A model generated the notes under the pieces. It worked only from the letters and a program-made list of their open reading frames with translations. It was not told the origin of the DNA and searched no databases. The translations under genes were made by a program, and so were the position numbers. Shown piece after piece: positions 8,757 to 18,764 of a stretch of DNA of 64,000 bases (positions are counted from its first letter, which is position 1; every line of letters begins with the position of its first letter). This DNA is from Marixanthotalea marina (GTDB lineage: Bacteria > Bacteroidota > Bacteroidia > Flavobacteriales > Flavobacteriaceae): NCBI GenBank assembly GCA_018883545.1, contig JAHLEH010000002.1, positions 186,001-250,000 of the forward strand. Direction: 5' to 3'.

Positions 8757-9425
8757 ATGAATTGGAACTGGTTTTTTAGAAAAAAATATAATGATGACCA
8801 TCCTGATTTTTGGAAGGCTTATGTAGATAGCTTTGACAAAAAGCAACGAAAACCCATTCAAGAAACCAGATTTGTAGCCTTTGATACCGAAACTACTGGA
8901 TTTGACAAAAAAAACGATCGTGTGTTATCGCTTGGCGCTGTAGAAATCACCAATAAAACCATCAAGGTGAACAACACCTTCGAAATCTACATAAAACAAG
9001 ATGTTTTTAATCCCGAAACTGTAAAAATTCATGGTATTTTAAAGGAAGGCGACTTAGAAAAAGTATCAGAACTGGAGGCTATTAAATTATTCTTGGCTTA
9101 CATTAAAAACGATATTTTGGTCGCCCACCATGCAGGTTTTGATTATGCCATGGTAAACGAAATGCTTCTAAGGCATGGTTTGGGCAAGTTAAAAAATGAT
9201 TTTATTGATACTGGTGTTTTATTTTCAAAATCAAAACACATCATTTATCGCGAAAATCTAAAAAAACACTATACATTAGACGACTTATGTAAAGAACTTA
9301 ATATTGCTATGACCGATAGGCATACGTCCATAGGCGATGCACTTATTACGGCCATAGCCTTTTTAAAAATAATAACCCGTCTGGATAAAATTAAAATATT
9401 AAAATGGGATTATTTAATGAAGTAA
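8757..9425 (+). CDS. 3'-5' exonuclease, DnaQ/epsilon-like
   Basis: A 222-residue DEDDh exonuclease. Exo I is FVAFDTETTGFD (near residue 40-50, catalytic D and E), Exo II is VAHHAGFDYAMVN (about 121-133), and Exo III contains HTSIGDAL with the catalytic His and Asp (about 192-199). It is shorter than a full polymerase epsilon subunit and carries no polymerase-binding region that I can identify. It starts 4 bases after the DUF294 gene and is probably translationally coupled to it, which suggests shared function, perhaps nucleotide or RNA turnover. Confidence 0.87.
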   Translation: MNWNWFFRKKYNDDHPDFWKAYVDSFDKKQRKPIQETRFVAFDTETTGFDKKNDRVLSLGAVEITNKTIKVNNTFEIYIKQDVFNPETVKIHGILKEGDLEKVSELEAIKLFLAYIKNDILVAHHAGFDYAMVNEMLLRHGLGKLKNDFIDTGVLFSKSKHIIYRENLKKHYTLDDLCKELNIAMTDRHTSIGDALITAIAFLKIITRLDKIKILKWDYLMK

Positions 9426-9456
9426 TCTCAAAAAATAAAAACAGAAATAACCATTT

Positions 9457-10599
9457 ATGGAAAGACTAATTACCGATGTAAAATCAACCTTTATAAATAC
9501 ATTTAACACAGAACCTATATTGATTTTTTCGCCCGGAAGAATCAATATTATTGGCGAACATACCGATTACAACGAAGGTTTTGTGTTTCCTGCTGCTGTT
9601 AATAAAGGCATCGTCGCAGCTTTCCAAAAAAGCAATTCCGGAAAATGTAGCGTTCATGCTTTGGACATGGATAGCAAAATTGAATTTTCATTGGATAAAA
9701 TTACACCAGATGCACCAGGAAGTTGGACCAACTATATATTAGGTGTTATTGCAGAAATACAAAACAGAAGTCACATAATAGACAATTTTAATATGGTTTT
9801 TAAAGGCAATATTCCTGCAGGGTCTGGTATGTCGTCTTCGGCAGCATTGGAAAATAGTGTGGTTTACGGTCTTAATGAATTATTTAATTTAGGACTTTCC
9901 AAACATGATATGATTCATATTTCACAAAAAGCAGAACATAATTATGTGGGTGTAAATTGTGGTATTATGGACCAATATGCCAGTATGTTTGGCATTAAAA
10001 ACAATGCCCTGTTATTGGATTGCAGAACGATTGAATCTAAGCCATTCGAAATTAACTTTAAAGACCACCAATTAATCCTCATAAATACCAATGTAAAGCA
10101 CAGCCTATCTGAAAGTGCTTATAACGACAGGCGTTCAGTTTGTGAAAATATTTCTGAATTACTAAAAGTTAAGGCTCTTAGGGATACTTCCGAAGATGAT
10201 TTAAAAACAATAAAAGACAACGTAACTCCCGAAAATTACCAAAAAGCACTATATATTATACAAGAAAACGAACGCGCTTTGAATGCTGCAAAGGCAATGC
10301 AAAATGACGATTTAGAAACATTGGGCAACCTTATTTATGCGTCGCACCACGGTTTACAACATCAATACAAAGTGAGTTGTGAAGAATTGGATTTTTTGGT
10401 AGAGCAAGCCAAATTGAACAAGCATGTATTGGGAGCACGCATGATGGGTGGCGGTTTTGGCGGTTGTACCATAAATTTGGTAGCCAAAGAAAAAGTAGAG
10501 GCTTTTACCGAAACAGTGTCAAAAGCTTATTTGAGGAAATTCAATAAAGCTTGTTCCGTATACTTTGTAGAATTGTCTAACGGCACACATGTTATTTAA
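9457..10599 (+). CDS. galK: galactokinase
   Basis: A 380-residue GHMP kinase that phosphorylates galactose at C1 in the Leloir pathway. The galactokinase signature GRINIIGEHTDYNEG is at residues 27-41, the ATP-binding loop GNIPAGSGMSSSAALE at about 117-132, and the C-terminal GGGFGG loop near residue 330. Length is typical. No galT, galE or sugar transporter lies nearby, so here galK is an orphan of its pathway. It starts about 30 bases after the exonuclease gene. Confidence 0.93.
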   Translation: MERLITDVKSTFINTFNTEPILIFSPGRINIIGEHTDYNEGFVFPAAVNKGIVAAFQKSNSGKCSVHALDMDSKIEFSLDKITPDAPGSWTNYILGVIAEIQNRSHIIDNFNMVFKGNIPAGSGMSSSAALENSVVYGLNELFNLGLSKHDMIHISQKAEHNYVGVNCGIMDQYASMFGIKNNALLLDCRTIESKPFEINFKDHQLILINTNVKHSLSESAYNDRRSVCENISELLKVKALRDTSEDDLKTIKDNVTPENYQKALYIIQENERALNAAKAMQNDDLETLGNLIYASHHGLQHQYKVSCEELDFLVEQAKLNKHVLGARMMGGGFGGCTINLVAKEKVEAFTETVSKAYLRKFNKACSVYFVELSNGTHVI

Positions 10600-10616
10600 A
10601 CTGCTAACTGAATATA

Positions 10617-10652
10617 AAAATTGGGGAACTTAATTATAAGTCCCCCAATTTT
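10617..10652. terminator. bidirectional hairpin terminator
   Basis: AATTGGGG-ACTT pairs with AAGT-CCCC-AATT, flanked by A and T runs, between the convergent galK and the small membrane protein gene. Confidence 0.7.
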
Positions 10653-10657
10653 ATATT

Positions 10658-10984
10658 TTATAAGATGATTATTAACAATAAAATGATAATAATAGCTCCT
10701 GCTGAAATATAAAGCCCTCCTCCTTTTGCACGAAGTGTTGACTTAATTTCGCGAACCTCTTCACGAAGTTCTTTTCTTTCTTCACGCTTTAAAGACGATC
10801 TATCCATCGCTTTAATTTCCTCTAAACGATCCAACATAATTTGAATTTCTTCCGGAATTTCTTCTGTCTCCACTTTTTTAGCTTCCGCATTATTTAACAC
10901 GGGCTCTTTTTCAGAAGCCATAACTGTACTTGAAAACGATACCGCGAACAGCATCATTAAAGATAAAATAAATGATTTTTTCAT
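10658..10984 (-). CDS. small exported protein with coiled coil and C-terminal membrane segment
   Basis: A 108-residue protein. It has an N-terminal signal peptide (MKKSFILSLMMLFAVSFSSTVMA), then a strongly charged helical or coiled-coil section (about 40-88, rich in E, R and K) and a hydrophobic tail of I and L (about 91-108) that should anchor it in the inner membrane. Similar small proteins are common and uncharacterised in Flavobacteriaceae. It is monocistronic. The function is unknown. Confidence 0.7.
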   Translation of the reverse strand: MKKSFILSLMMLFAVSFSSTVMASEKEPVLNNAEAKKVETEEIPEEIQIMLDRLEEIKAMDRSSLKREERKELREEVREIKSTLRAKGGGLYISAGAIIIILLLIIIL

Positions 10985-11142
10985 TGGTTTTTAGTTTAAC
11001 GATTAAATATATAGATTTAACTTTTCAAAAAAGTGATGATAATTTACGCTATTTTTATTAAAATTTATACGATTTTATTAAGAAATTTCTACTATAACAA
11101 CAAACAATACTGTTTTTAAGTATTTTTACCCCTAAAAAGCCA

Positions 11143-11532
11143 ATGAAGGAATTCGAACTTAAGCTAACCGTTAATTCATCACATTTAGATGAGCACTTAC
11201 ACGTAAATAATGTTACATACGTACATTGGGTTCAAGATATTGCCAGAAAGCACTGGGAAACTGAAGCTACAAAAAACATCTTGGCAAATTATTTTTGGGT
11301 ACTCACCTCCCATTATATAGAATATAAAAAAGAAGCGTTTTTAAACGATACTATTGTATTGAAAACCTACGTAGCTAAACATGAAGGCGCTGTTAGTGTT
11401 CGTATTGTTGAAATATTCAACAAAAAAACAAATGCTTTATTGGTGAAGTCAGAAACCAAATGGTGCCTAATAGATGCTGAAACAAAACGACCAACCAGAA
11501 TAACCCCAGAAATATCCAATTTATTCATGTAA
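11143..11532 (+). CDS. acyl-CoA thioesterase, hotdog fold (4HBT type)
   Basis: A 129-residue single-hotdog protein. The family motif is visible in SHLDEHLHVNNVTYVHWVQDIA, where the conserved Asp/His/Asn-N-x-x-Y pattern forms the active site. Such enzymes hydrolyse acyl-CoA or acyl-ACP thioesters in the cytoplasm; chain length preference is not readable. It is a single gene followed after about 70 bases by a lipoprotein gene on the same strand. Confidence 0.85.
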   Translation: MKEFELKLTVNSSHLDEHLHVNNVTYVHWVQDIARKHWETEATKNILANYFWVLTSHYIEYKKEAFLNDTIVLKTYVAKHEGAVSVRIVEIFNKKTNALLVKSETKWCLIDAETKRPTRITPEISNLFM

Positions 11533-11603
11533 TTAATTGGCATCGATACTTTTTCTTATTTTCAAAAGTTATATTTTTAGCCTATAAAACATCATCATTT
11601 TAA

Positions 11604-13166
11604 ATGAAGCGCTACCTATATTTTGTCCTAATAACAGTTTTTTTAACACTTTGGAGTTCTTGCCGAAACGATTTTGAATTCTCCCCCAGCACAGGCAATT
11701 TGGAGTTTTCAAAAGACACTGTGTATCTAGATACCGTTTTTACCAATATAGGTTCTAGCACTTACAATTTAAAAGTTTATAATAGAAGTAACGAAAATAT
11801 TGTTATTCCTTCCTTAAAATTAGCTTTAGGGGAAACCTCGTTGTACCGATTGAATGTTGACGGCATTCCAGGAAAAGTATTTGAAAACATTGAACTTTTA
11901 GCTAAAGACAGTCTCTATATTTTTATTGAAACAACCATCGATATCAACAATTTTACAAATCCTGATGGCACCTTCCTTTATACCGACCAAATTGAATTTG
12001 GCAACAACATTAATCTTCAAAAAGTGGAGCTGGTTACTTTGGTACAAGACGCCATTTTTATATACCCCAACAGAAATGACACAACCAAAATAATAGAAAC
12101 AATAACTTTAAATGTTGGGGGAGAAATTATTGAAACAGAACTTCAAGGGCGTGAATTGTTACCTAGTGAATTAAATTTCACCAACGAGAAACCTTATGTT
12201 ATTTATGGCTATGCAACTGTGCCTAATGGAGAAACCTTGAGCATTGCAGCCGGTTCGCGATTACATTTTCATAACAATTCGGGGTTAATTGTTTCCGAAG
12301 GTGCTTCGCTTCAAATAAATGGGAGTTACAGCCCCAACCAAGAAACATTGGAGAATGAGGTTATTTTAGAAGGTGACCGCTTAGAACCTGGTTTTTCAGA
12401 TATTCCCGGTCAATGGGGTACTATTTGGTTATTCGATGGCAGCGTTAATAATAGCATCAATTACACGACCATAAAGAATGCCTCTGTAGGTATTTTGTGT
12501 GATGGCAATCCAAATGCATTAAACAACAAACTAACCATTACCAATTCACAAATATATAACTCCAGTAACTTTGGTATTTTAGGAAGAAACACTTCTATAG
12601 CTGGTGAAAATGTTGTGATTAATAATAGCGGACAATCTTCTTTTGCGGGTACTTTGGGTGGCAAGTACAATTTTACCCATAGCACCATAGCCAATTATTG
12701 GAATAATAGTTCCAGACAATTCCCAACGGTTTTGTTAAACAATTTCACTGTAAATGATGACGAGAATTTGATTTTGGCCGATTTAACCGAGGCCAATTTT
12801 AACAACTGTATCATATATGGGAATAATACCGCTGAAATTTTGTTGGATGAAGTTGAAGACGACGCGGTGAGTTTTAATTTTAAATTCAACAACAACCTCA
12901 TTCGGTTTGAGAGCAATAACAATTTAACGGACGAAAATTACAATCTAGACAATCCTGCACATTACGAAGGCAATATTTTTAATGAATCTCCAGATTTTAA
13001 AGACCCCAATAAAAATGAGCTTATTATTGGCGATAACTCTGCCGCCAATGGCATGGGACTAGCTACATTTGCCAACCAAGTACCAACCGATATTTTAAAT
13101 GTAAACCGTACTGCTTCACCAGATTTGGGAGCGTACCAGCACGTAACATTTTCTGAAGAAAATTAA
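11604..13166 (+). CDS. large lipoprotein with right-handed beta-helix-like repeats
   Basis: A 520-residue lipoprotein with signal and lipobox WSSC (MKRYLYFVLITVFLTLWSSCRND). Residues about 35-150 resemble an Ig-like or ASPM-type strand domain (LEFSKDTVYLDTVFTNIGSSTYNLKVYN). The later half has short repeating strands (ITNSQIYNSSNFGILG, FNNCIIYGNN, FKFNNNLIRFES) typical of right-handed parallel beta helices. Proteins of this architecture are common surface or periplasmic lipoproteins in flavobacteria. No enzyme motif is seen, and function is unknown. Confidence 0.75.
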   Translation: MKRYLYFVLITVFLTLWSSCRNDFEFSPSTGNLEFSKDTVYLDTVFTNIGSSTYNLKVYNRSNENIVIPSLKLALGETSLYRLNVDGIPGKVFENIELLAKDSLYIFIETTIDINNFTNPDGTFLYTDQIEFGNNINLQKVELVTLVQDAIFIYPNRNDTTKIIETITLNVGGEIIETELQGRELLPSELNFTNEKPYVIYGYATVPNGETLSIAAGSRLHFHNNSGLIVSEGASLQINGSYSPNQETLENEVILEGDRLEPGFSDIPGQWGTIWLFDGSVNNSINYTTIKNASVGILCDGNPNALNNKLTITNSQIYNSSNFGILGRNTSIAGENVVINNSGQSSFAGTLGGKYNFTHSTIANYWNNSSRQFPTVLLNNFTVNDDENLILADLTEANFNNCIIYGNNTAEILLDEVEDDAVSFNFKFNNNLIRFESNNNLTDENYNLDNPAHYEGNIFNESPDFKDPNKNELIIGDNSAANGMGLATFANQVPTDILNVNRTASPDLGAYQHVTFSEEN

Positions 13167-13239
13167 TACATTTAAGCTATATCCCATTTATTTTAACTAA
13201 CATTACAAAGTCATAAACCTTAACATAATAGTGGTTTAA

Positions 13240-13262
13240 ACGAAATGTCGTATAAATGTCGT
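13240..13262. promoter_or_regulatory. direct repeat upstream of the HTH/WG-repeat gene
   Basis: AAATGTCGT occurs twice, at 13243-13251 and 13254-13262, 11 bases apart (one helical turn). The first copy is part of ACGAAATGTC, a 10-mer that also occurs upstream of clpB at 28064. It lies about 70-90 bases before the start codon and looks like a tandem regulator site. Confidence 0.4.
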
Positions 13263-13331
13263 CTATAAAACCACGTTGATTTTTGGCAGGTTATTACATT
13301 GCATATAGTTTTAATTAAAATTTCAATTTGA

Positions 13332-14447
13332 ATGGAACATTTGGATTTTGGAAAAAAATTAATTGAAGTTCGAAAACAAAAAGGCTTAACCCAATCAGAA
13401 GTTGCTGAAAAATGCAACGTTACTATTCGTACCATCCAGCGTATAGAATCTGGAGCGGTTGCCCCAAGAAGTTCTACCATTAAAATTATTTCCGAATCCT
13501 TAGATTTTGAGTTTTTTGAAACACCAAATCAACATTCAACATTGAAATCCCATACCCTATTATGGTATGTAAAGGATTTATTTAATTTTAAAACGAACGC
13601 AATGAAAAAAATCTCAATCTTATCTGTTTGCCTTTTACTTGTTATTTTCACTTTTAGTAGTTTATTTACTAGCAAAGCACAATCTGCAACTCCACAAAAC
13701 AACACAAAAGATATTACAAAAAATGAACTTCAAACTACCGTTGAAAATGATTCAACTCCTTATGATTTTTCCAAAGTCTACGACAAATATGAAATTCGTG
13801 AATACTTTGTAATTGTTGTTAAAAACAACAAATTTGGTATAACTAAAAGAAATGGAAAAGTCATTATACCTTGCGAATATCATAGATTAAATGTTGAAGG
13901 AAATTATGTTTTGACTCTAAAAAATAACAGAAGAGGTTTAATGACTATGGATGGAAAAACAATTATCCCTTGCGAATTTGATGAATTCGAAGTAGAAGGC
14001 AACTTAGTAGCCACTCGTAGAAACAATAAACTAGGGCTGATGAATCTGGATGGAAAAACAATTGTTCCTTGCGAGTATGATGACTTTGAAATTGAAAATA
14101 ATTTTGTGTTTACTTTAAAAAACAACAAAAGAGGGTTGATGAATTTGGATGGAAAAACGATAATTCCTTGTGAATTTGATGAATTTGAAATCGAAAGCGG
14201 TTTTGTCTTTGTTCTCAAAAACAGCAAAAAAGGATTGATGAATCTAGATGGAGAAACAATCATTCCATGTGAATACCATAAATTTCAAGTAGAAAACAAC
14301 TTTGTTTTAGTTTCAAAATACAATAAACATGGATTGATGAATCTAGAAGGAGAAACAATTATTCCTTGCGAATACGATACTTTGAAAATTGAGGGGTATT
14401 TAGCTATCGTCACAAAAAATGGCAAAACAGAACAAATAAGAATTTAA
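13332..14447 (+). CDS. HTH (XRE) - membrane segment - WG-repeat protein
   Basis: A 371-residue protein in three parts. Residues about 7-60 form an XRE-type helix-turn-helix (LTQSEVAEKCNVTIRTIQRIESG). Residues about 92-114 are one membrane segment. From about 130 to the end there are at least six units of about 33 residues with the motif K/E-T-I-I-P-C-E-Y/F and G-L-M-N-L-D-G, related to WG repeats. The likely topology is DNA-binding domain inside and repeats in the periplasm, a one-component membrane regulator. The internal ATG at 13602 begins a sequence that would itself be a good signal peptide, so a second secreted product is possible. A hairpin terminator follows. Confidence 0.82.
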   Translation: MEHLDFGKKLIEVRKQKGLTQSEVAEKCNVTIRTIQRIESGAVAPRSSTIKIISESLDFEFFETPNQHSTLKSHTLLWYVKDLFNFKTNAMKKISILSVCLLLVIFTFSSLFTSKAQSATPQNNTKDITKNELQTTVENDSTPYDFSKVYDKYEIREYFVIVVKNNKFGITKRNGKVIIPCEYHRLNVEGNYVLTLKNNRRGLMTMDGKTIIPCEFDEFEVEGNLVATRRNNKLGLMNLDGKTIVPCEYDDFEIENNFVFTLKNNKRGLMNLDGKTIIPCEFDEFEIESGFVFVLKNSKKGLMNLDGETIIPCEYHKFQVENNFVLVSKYNKHGLMNLEGETIIPCEYDTLKIEGYLAIVTKNGKTEQIRI

Positions 14448-14460
14448 AAATGACAACATA

Positions 14461-14490
14461 AAAAACCCTGCTTTCAGCAGGGTTTTTTAA
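14461..14490. terminator. bidirectional hairpin terminator
   Basis: AAAAACCCTGC and GCAGGGTTTTTT around TTTCA, between the convergent WG-repeat gene and glyA. Confidence 0.8.
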
Positions 14491-14536
14491 TAATATGATG
14501 TGATGCTGAAATTAATTCAGCATGACTAAACAATCT

Positions 14537-15808
14537 TTAAACAAACAAAGGTCTGCCGACCATCATAGCGTTTACCTTTTCTTTTACAGCTTCTAAAACA
14601 GTATCATCTTGGTAGTTAGTAATCACCTCATCAATCAAATCTACAATAGCTAACATATCGGCCTCTTTCAATCCTCTTGTAGTCACGGCAGCCGTACCAA
14701 TTCTTATACCAGATGTTACAAATGGCGAGCGGGTATCAAAAGGCACCATGTTTTTATTCACGGTGATATCGGCTTTTACCAAGGCTTGCTCAGCATCTTT
14801 ACCAGAAAGGTCTTTGTTGCGTAAATCAATCAACATACAATGATTGTCAGTACCACCAGAAATGATGTTATAATCTTTAGAAACAAAAGCATCGGCCATA
14901 GTAGAGGCATTCTTTTTAACTTGCAATTGGTAATGTAAAAAATCATCCGTTAAGGCTTCACCAAAAGCAATCGCTTTAGCAGCAATAATATGTTCTAATG
15001 GCCCGCCTTGGTTTCCTGGGAAAACAGCAGAATCTAATAACGATGACATTTTACGTAAACTGCCATCCTTTAATTTAATGCCGAACGGGTTATCAAAATC
15101 CTTACCCATCATAATCAATCCACCCCTTGGCCCTCTTAAAGTTTTATGGGTAGTAGTCGTAACAATATGGCAATGTGGTAATGGATCGTTCAAAATACCT
15201 TTGGCTATCAATCCAGCAGGATGTGAAATATCGGCCATTAAAATAGCACCAATACTGTCTGCTATCTCTCTAAAACGCTTAAAATCGATATCTCTTGAAT
15301 AGGCAGACGCACCCGCAATGATTAATTTTGGTTGCTCTTTCGTAGCAATTTCCTGAATTTTATCATAATTCAACACGCCTGTCCCCTGCTCTACACCGTA
15401 AAAAACCGGCTGATACAATTTACCCGAAAAGTTAACGGGCGATCCGTGTGTTAAATGGCCTCCGTGTGACAAATCAAAGCCTAAAATCTTATCTCCCGGT
15501 GTTAAACAAGCATGGTACACAGCTGTATTGGCTTGGCTACCAGAATGTGGCTGTACATTTACGTACTCAGCTCCAAACAAAGCTTTCGCTCTATCTATGG
15601 CAATTTGTTCAACTTCATCAACTACTTCACAACCACCATAATAGCGTTTCCCTGGGTAACCTTCAGCATATTTATTGGTTAACACAGAACCGGCCGCTTC
15701 CATCACCTGTTCACTTACAAAGTTCTCTGAGGCTATCAGTTCAATACCATGTAGTTGGCGTTCTTTTTCAGCTTGAATGAGTTCAAAAATTTGTTCGTCG
15801 CGTTGCAT
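14537..15808 (-). CDS. glyA: serine hydroxymethyltransferase
   Basis: A 423-residue cytoplasmic PLP enzyme that interconverts serine and glycine with tetrahydrofolate, supplying one-carbon units. The PLP-lysine segment reads [17 protein letters not shown]. Other family landmarks are [25 protein letters not shown], the glycine-rich PHSGSQAN and GTAAVTTRG. Length matches the family. It is transcribed alone, divergent from fahA, with a candidate promoter 28 bases upstream. Confidence 0.97.
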   Translation of the reverse strand: MQRDEQIFELIQAEKERQLHGIELIASENFVSEQVMEAAGSVLTNKYAEGYPGKRYYGGCEVVDEVEQIAIDRAKALFGAEYVNVQPHSGSQANTAVYHACLTPGDKILGFDLSHGGHLTHGSPVNFSGKLYQPVFYGVEQGTGVLNYDKIQEIATKEQPKLIIAGASAYSRDIDFKRFREIADSIGAILMADISHPAGLIAKGILNDPLPHCHIVTTTTHKTLRGPRGGLIMMGKDFDNPFGIKLKDGSLRKMSSLLDSAVFPGNQGGPLEHIIAAKAIAFGEALTDDFLHYQLQVKKNASTMADAFVSKDYNIISGGTDNHCMLIDLRNKDLSGKDAEQALVKADITVNKNMVPFDTRSPFVTSGIRIGTAAVTTRGLKEADMLAIVDLIDEVITNYQDDTVLEAVKEKVNAMMVGRPLFV

Positions 15809-15835
15809 AAAAATAATTTCTGGTTAAATATTCGG

Positions 15836-15843
15836 CAAAAATA
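15836..15843 (-). promoter_or_regulatory. candidate -7 promoter box for glyA
   Basis: The minus strand reads TATTTTTG (TAnnTTTG) 28 bases before the glyA start codon. Confidence 0.4.
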
Positions 15844-15966
15844 ACAAATAGATTAGTTATAAGCATGAAAAAATATATATTTACTTTGAAGTTTTTAACG
15901 AGGTTATCAACCTTCAACACAATCATAATTTTAAGCTTTTTTATAAATTTTAATAAAAAAATTATG

Positions 15967-15974
15967 TAGGTTTG
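15967..15974 (+). promoter_or_regulatory. candidate -7 promoter box for fahA
   Basis: TAGGTTTG matches TAnnTTTG and lies 35 bases before the fahA start at 16009. Confidence 0.45.
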
Positions 15975-16008
15975 AATAGAAATTAATCATTTTAATCAAA
16001 ATCCAGTT

Positions 16009-17292
16009 ATGCCTTTTTCAGCTAACAATCCAGATAGAAAGTCGTGGTTACACGTTGACAAAAATTCAGATTTCCCAATCCAGAATATCCCTTTCGGGGT
16101 TTTTTTAACACGTGATGACATCATTACTATTGGAACCCGAATTGGAGATACCGCTATAGATTTAGGCGCTTTGCACCAATTGGGTTATTTTGATGGTATA
16201 GCGCTTACAGATGATATTTTTTTACAGGATACCCTAAACGATTTTATTGCTGATGGTAGAAAAACATGGCGTGCCGTAAGAAACAGAATTGCAGAAATTT
16301 TTGATGCTGAAAACGATAGTTTGAAAAACAATTTGAAGCACAAGGAAATTGTTTTGTTTCGATTAGATGAGATAGAAATGCAATTACCGGTTCAAATTGG
16401 CGATTATACTAATTTTCACTCTAGTAAAGAACATGCCACCAATATTGGCTCCATTATTAGGGATTCCGATGATGCACTACAACCAAATTGGTTGCATATT
16501 CCCGTAGGCTACCACGGCAGAAGTTCTTCTATTATTCCATCTGGTATTGCCATTCATAGACCTAACGGACAAATGCTTCCTAATGGTGCAACCGAACCTG
16601 TTTTTGGTCCTTCCAGATCTGTAGATTTCGAATTGGAAATGGCTTTTATTACAACAGTGGCAAACGATTTGGGAGAATCTATTTCCACAAAAGAAGCTGA
16701 AGATTATATTTTTGGTTTGGTCATGCTAAATGATTGGAGTGCCCGCGACATACAGAAATGGGAATATTTACCACTTGGTCCATTTTTATCTAAAAATTTT
16801 GCATCTTCCATTTCCCCTTGGATTGTGACCTTGGATGCCTTAGAACCATTTCGTGTAGAAGGCCCTAAACCTATAAAATCGCAAATGGAATATTTGCAGT
16901 ACAAGGGCAAGAAAAGTTTTGACATTAATTTAGAAGTATCTATTCAGCCAAAAAATGCCAAAGAAACGGTTGTAAGCAAAACAAATTTTAAACATGTGTA
17001 TTGGAATATGTCGCAACAATTAGCGCACCATACCATTAACGGTTGCCCTATAAATGCTGGTGATATGATGGGTAGCGGCACTATTTCTGGCCCAACCCCC
17101 GATTCTTATGGCTCTATGCTAGAACTCACTTGGATTGGTGAAAAACCAATTAAAATGAAAGACGGTAGCGAACGCAAGTTTATAAACGATTTTGATACCG
17201 TTATTATTCGTGGCTTTTGTGAAAAGGACGGCACTCGTATTGGTTTTGGGGAAGTTTCCACCCAATTGTTACCTGTTTTCCAAAAGAAATAA
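16009..17292 (+). CDS. fahA: fumarylacetoacetase
   Basis: A 427-residue enzyme that splits fumarylacetoacetate into fumarate and acetoacetate, the last step of tyrosine breakdown. Family features are FHSSKEHATNIG with the catalytic His region, YHGRSSSI, DFELEMAF, the metal-binding LMLNDWSARDIQKWEY and GSGTISGPTPDS near the C-terminus. Length agrees with bacterial and eukaryotic FAH. Other tyrosine-degradation genes are not adjacent here. Confidence 0.95.
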   Translation: MPFSANNPDRKSWLHVDKNSDFPIQNIPFGVFLTRDDIITIGTRIGDTAIDLGALHQLGYFDGIALTDDIFLQDTLNDFIADGRKTWRAVRNRIAEIFDAENDSLKNNLKHKEIVLFRLDEIEMQLPVQIGDYTNFHSSKEHATNIGSIIRDSDDALQPNWLHIPVGYHGRSSSIIPSGIAIHRPNGQMLPNGATEPVFGPSRSVDFELEMAFITTVANDLGESISTKEAEDYIFGLVMLNDWSARDIQKWEYLPLGPFLSKNFASSISPWIVTLDALEPFRVEGPKPIKSQMEYLQYKGKKSFDINLEVSIQPKNAKETVVSKTNFKHVYWNMSQQLAHHTINGCPINAGDMMGSGTISGPTPDSYGSMLELTWIGEKPIKMKDGSERKFINDFDTVIIRGFCEKDGTRIGFGEVSTQLLPVFQKK

Positions 17293-17531
17293 CACTATAG
17301 CGTCATCACGAACATAGTGAATCAATCTTTCGATTCAAGGTTAAAACTAAAAGCTAATAGATTATTTAATCGTACTTTTTGCAACGACATTAGTTATGTT
17401 TTGTAGTATTTTATCTTGATTTAAAACACAAAACACACATTTAAACGAGTTTTTTGGTATTTTATCTATATTTTTAATATTTTGGCACCACATTTGGAAT
17501 AGAACCAAAATAACCCCAAACCTATAAGACC

Positions 17532-18713
17532 ATGAAAAGAACAATACTTTTCTTAACAGTTTTAATTTTTATCAACTCTTGTAGTACAAGTAAGCAAATA
17601 GAACGTGCGGTAAGTGTTGGTAACTACGACCAAGCAATTAACGATGCTATTGGTAAACTACGAACCAACAAAGACAAAAAAAGCAAATCCGATTATATCG
17701 TAATGCTTCAAGACGCTTATAACAAAGCAACCGAACGTGATTTAAACGAAATTGACTTTCTTAAAAAAGACAATAATCCCGAAAACTACATTCGCATTTA
17801 TGATATGTACATGGGACTTCACAATCGCCAAGAGCGCATTAAACCTCTGTTGCCATTATATGTAAACAATAAAGAGGTAAAGTTGCAAATGTCTAATTAC
17901 GATAACCAAATAATTGCATATAAAGACAAATCGTCTGAACAACTATACAATAATGCGTCGGCCCTTTTGAAATCCAATAACAAAATGGATTCCAGATTTG
18001 CATTTGACCAATTTCAAGAAATAGAAAATATTAATCCAAATTACAAGGACGTTCGTCAACTTATGGAATTAGCCCACCAAAAAGGCACTGATTTCGTAAT
18101 TGTTAATATGATGAACGATACCGGCAAAGTGATTCCTACACGTTTGGAAACCGATTTATTAAATTTCAGCACTTACGGACTCAATAACTTATGGACCGTC
18201 TACCATAATACACCCGTAGATAATATTAAATACGATTACAACATGTTGGTTAATCTAAGGGAAATCAATGTATCTCCCGAACAGATTAAAGAACGCCAAC
18301 TTGTTAAGGAAAAACAAATAGCCGATGGCAAAAAGAATTTATTGGATGATAATGGCAAGGCGGTAAAAGACAGTCTAGGTAATACCATCCAGATAGATAA
18401 CATGAAAACAGTACGTTGTGAATACTACGAATTTAAACAGTTTAAAGCGGTGCAGGTAACTGGCAATGTGGAATACGTTAACCTAAACACCAAACAATTG
18501 GAAGATGCGTTTCCTGTTGCAAGTGAATTTGTATTTGAGCACATTTACGCTACATCGCAAGGTGACAGACGCGCATTGGATACAGATTTATTACCATTTT
18601 TACAATTAAGAAGTGTGCCCTTCCCTACTGAAGAGCAAATGATTTACGATACAGGCGAAGATTTAAAAGCACAACTGAAACAAATTATAAACAGTTACAC
18701 GTTTGTACGATAA
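17532..18713 (+). CDS. TPR-like lipoprotein, unknown function
   Basis: A 393-residue lipoprotein (signal and lipobox MKRTILFLTVLIFINSCST). The first 200 residues are helical with TPR-like pairs (VSVGNYDQAINDAIGKLR, DQFQEIENINPNYKDVRQLMELA). The C-terminal half is mixed and ends in QLRSVPFPTEEQMIYDTGEDLKAQLKQII. Similar proteins occur widely in Flavobacteriaceae without an assigned role. A strong terminator directly follows. It is monocistronic. Confidence 0.75.
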   Translation: MKRTILFLTVLIFINSCSTSKQIERAVSVGNYDQAINDAIGKLRTNKDKKSKSDYIVMLQDAYNKATERDLNEIDFLKKDNNPENYIRIYDMYMGLHNRQERIKPLLPLYVNNKEVKLQMSNYDNQIIAYKDKSSEQLYNNASALLKSNNKMDSRFAFDQFQEIENINPNYKDVRQLMELAHQKGTDFVIVNMMNDTGKVIPTRLETDLLNFSTYGLNNLWTVYHNTPVDNIKYDYNMLVNLREINVSPEQIKERQLVKEKQIADGKKNLLDDNGKAVKDSLGNTIQIDNMKTVRCEYYEFKQFKAVQVTGNVEYVNLNTKQLEDAFPVASEFVFEHIYATSQGDRRALDTDLLPFLQLRSVPFPTEEQMIYDTGEDLKAQLKQIINSYTFVR

Positions 18714-18715
18714 AC

Positions 18716-18744
18716 AAAAAACTCCCAAAATTGGGAGTTTTTTT
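18716..18744 (+). terminator. hairpin terminator
   Basis: ACTCCCAA and TTGGGAGT arms followed by a run of T, directly after the TPR-like lipoprotein stop codon. Confidence 0.8.
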
Positions 18745-18764
18745 ATAGGTTTTACTTAGTGATA

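Noticed and set aside
13904-14263. Antisense frame of 119 codons opposite the WG repeats
   Set aside because: It is a by-product of the repeated codon pattern of the WG units and has no independent features.
13904-14420. Regular repeats as a CRISPR array
   Set aside because: The period is about 99 bases, in frame, and encodes protein repeats; there are no spacers of constant length.
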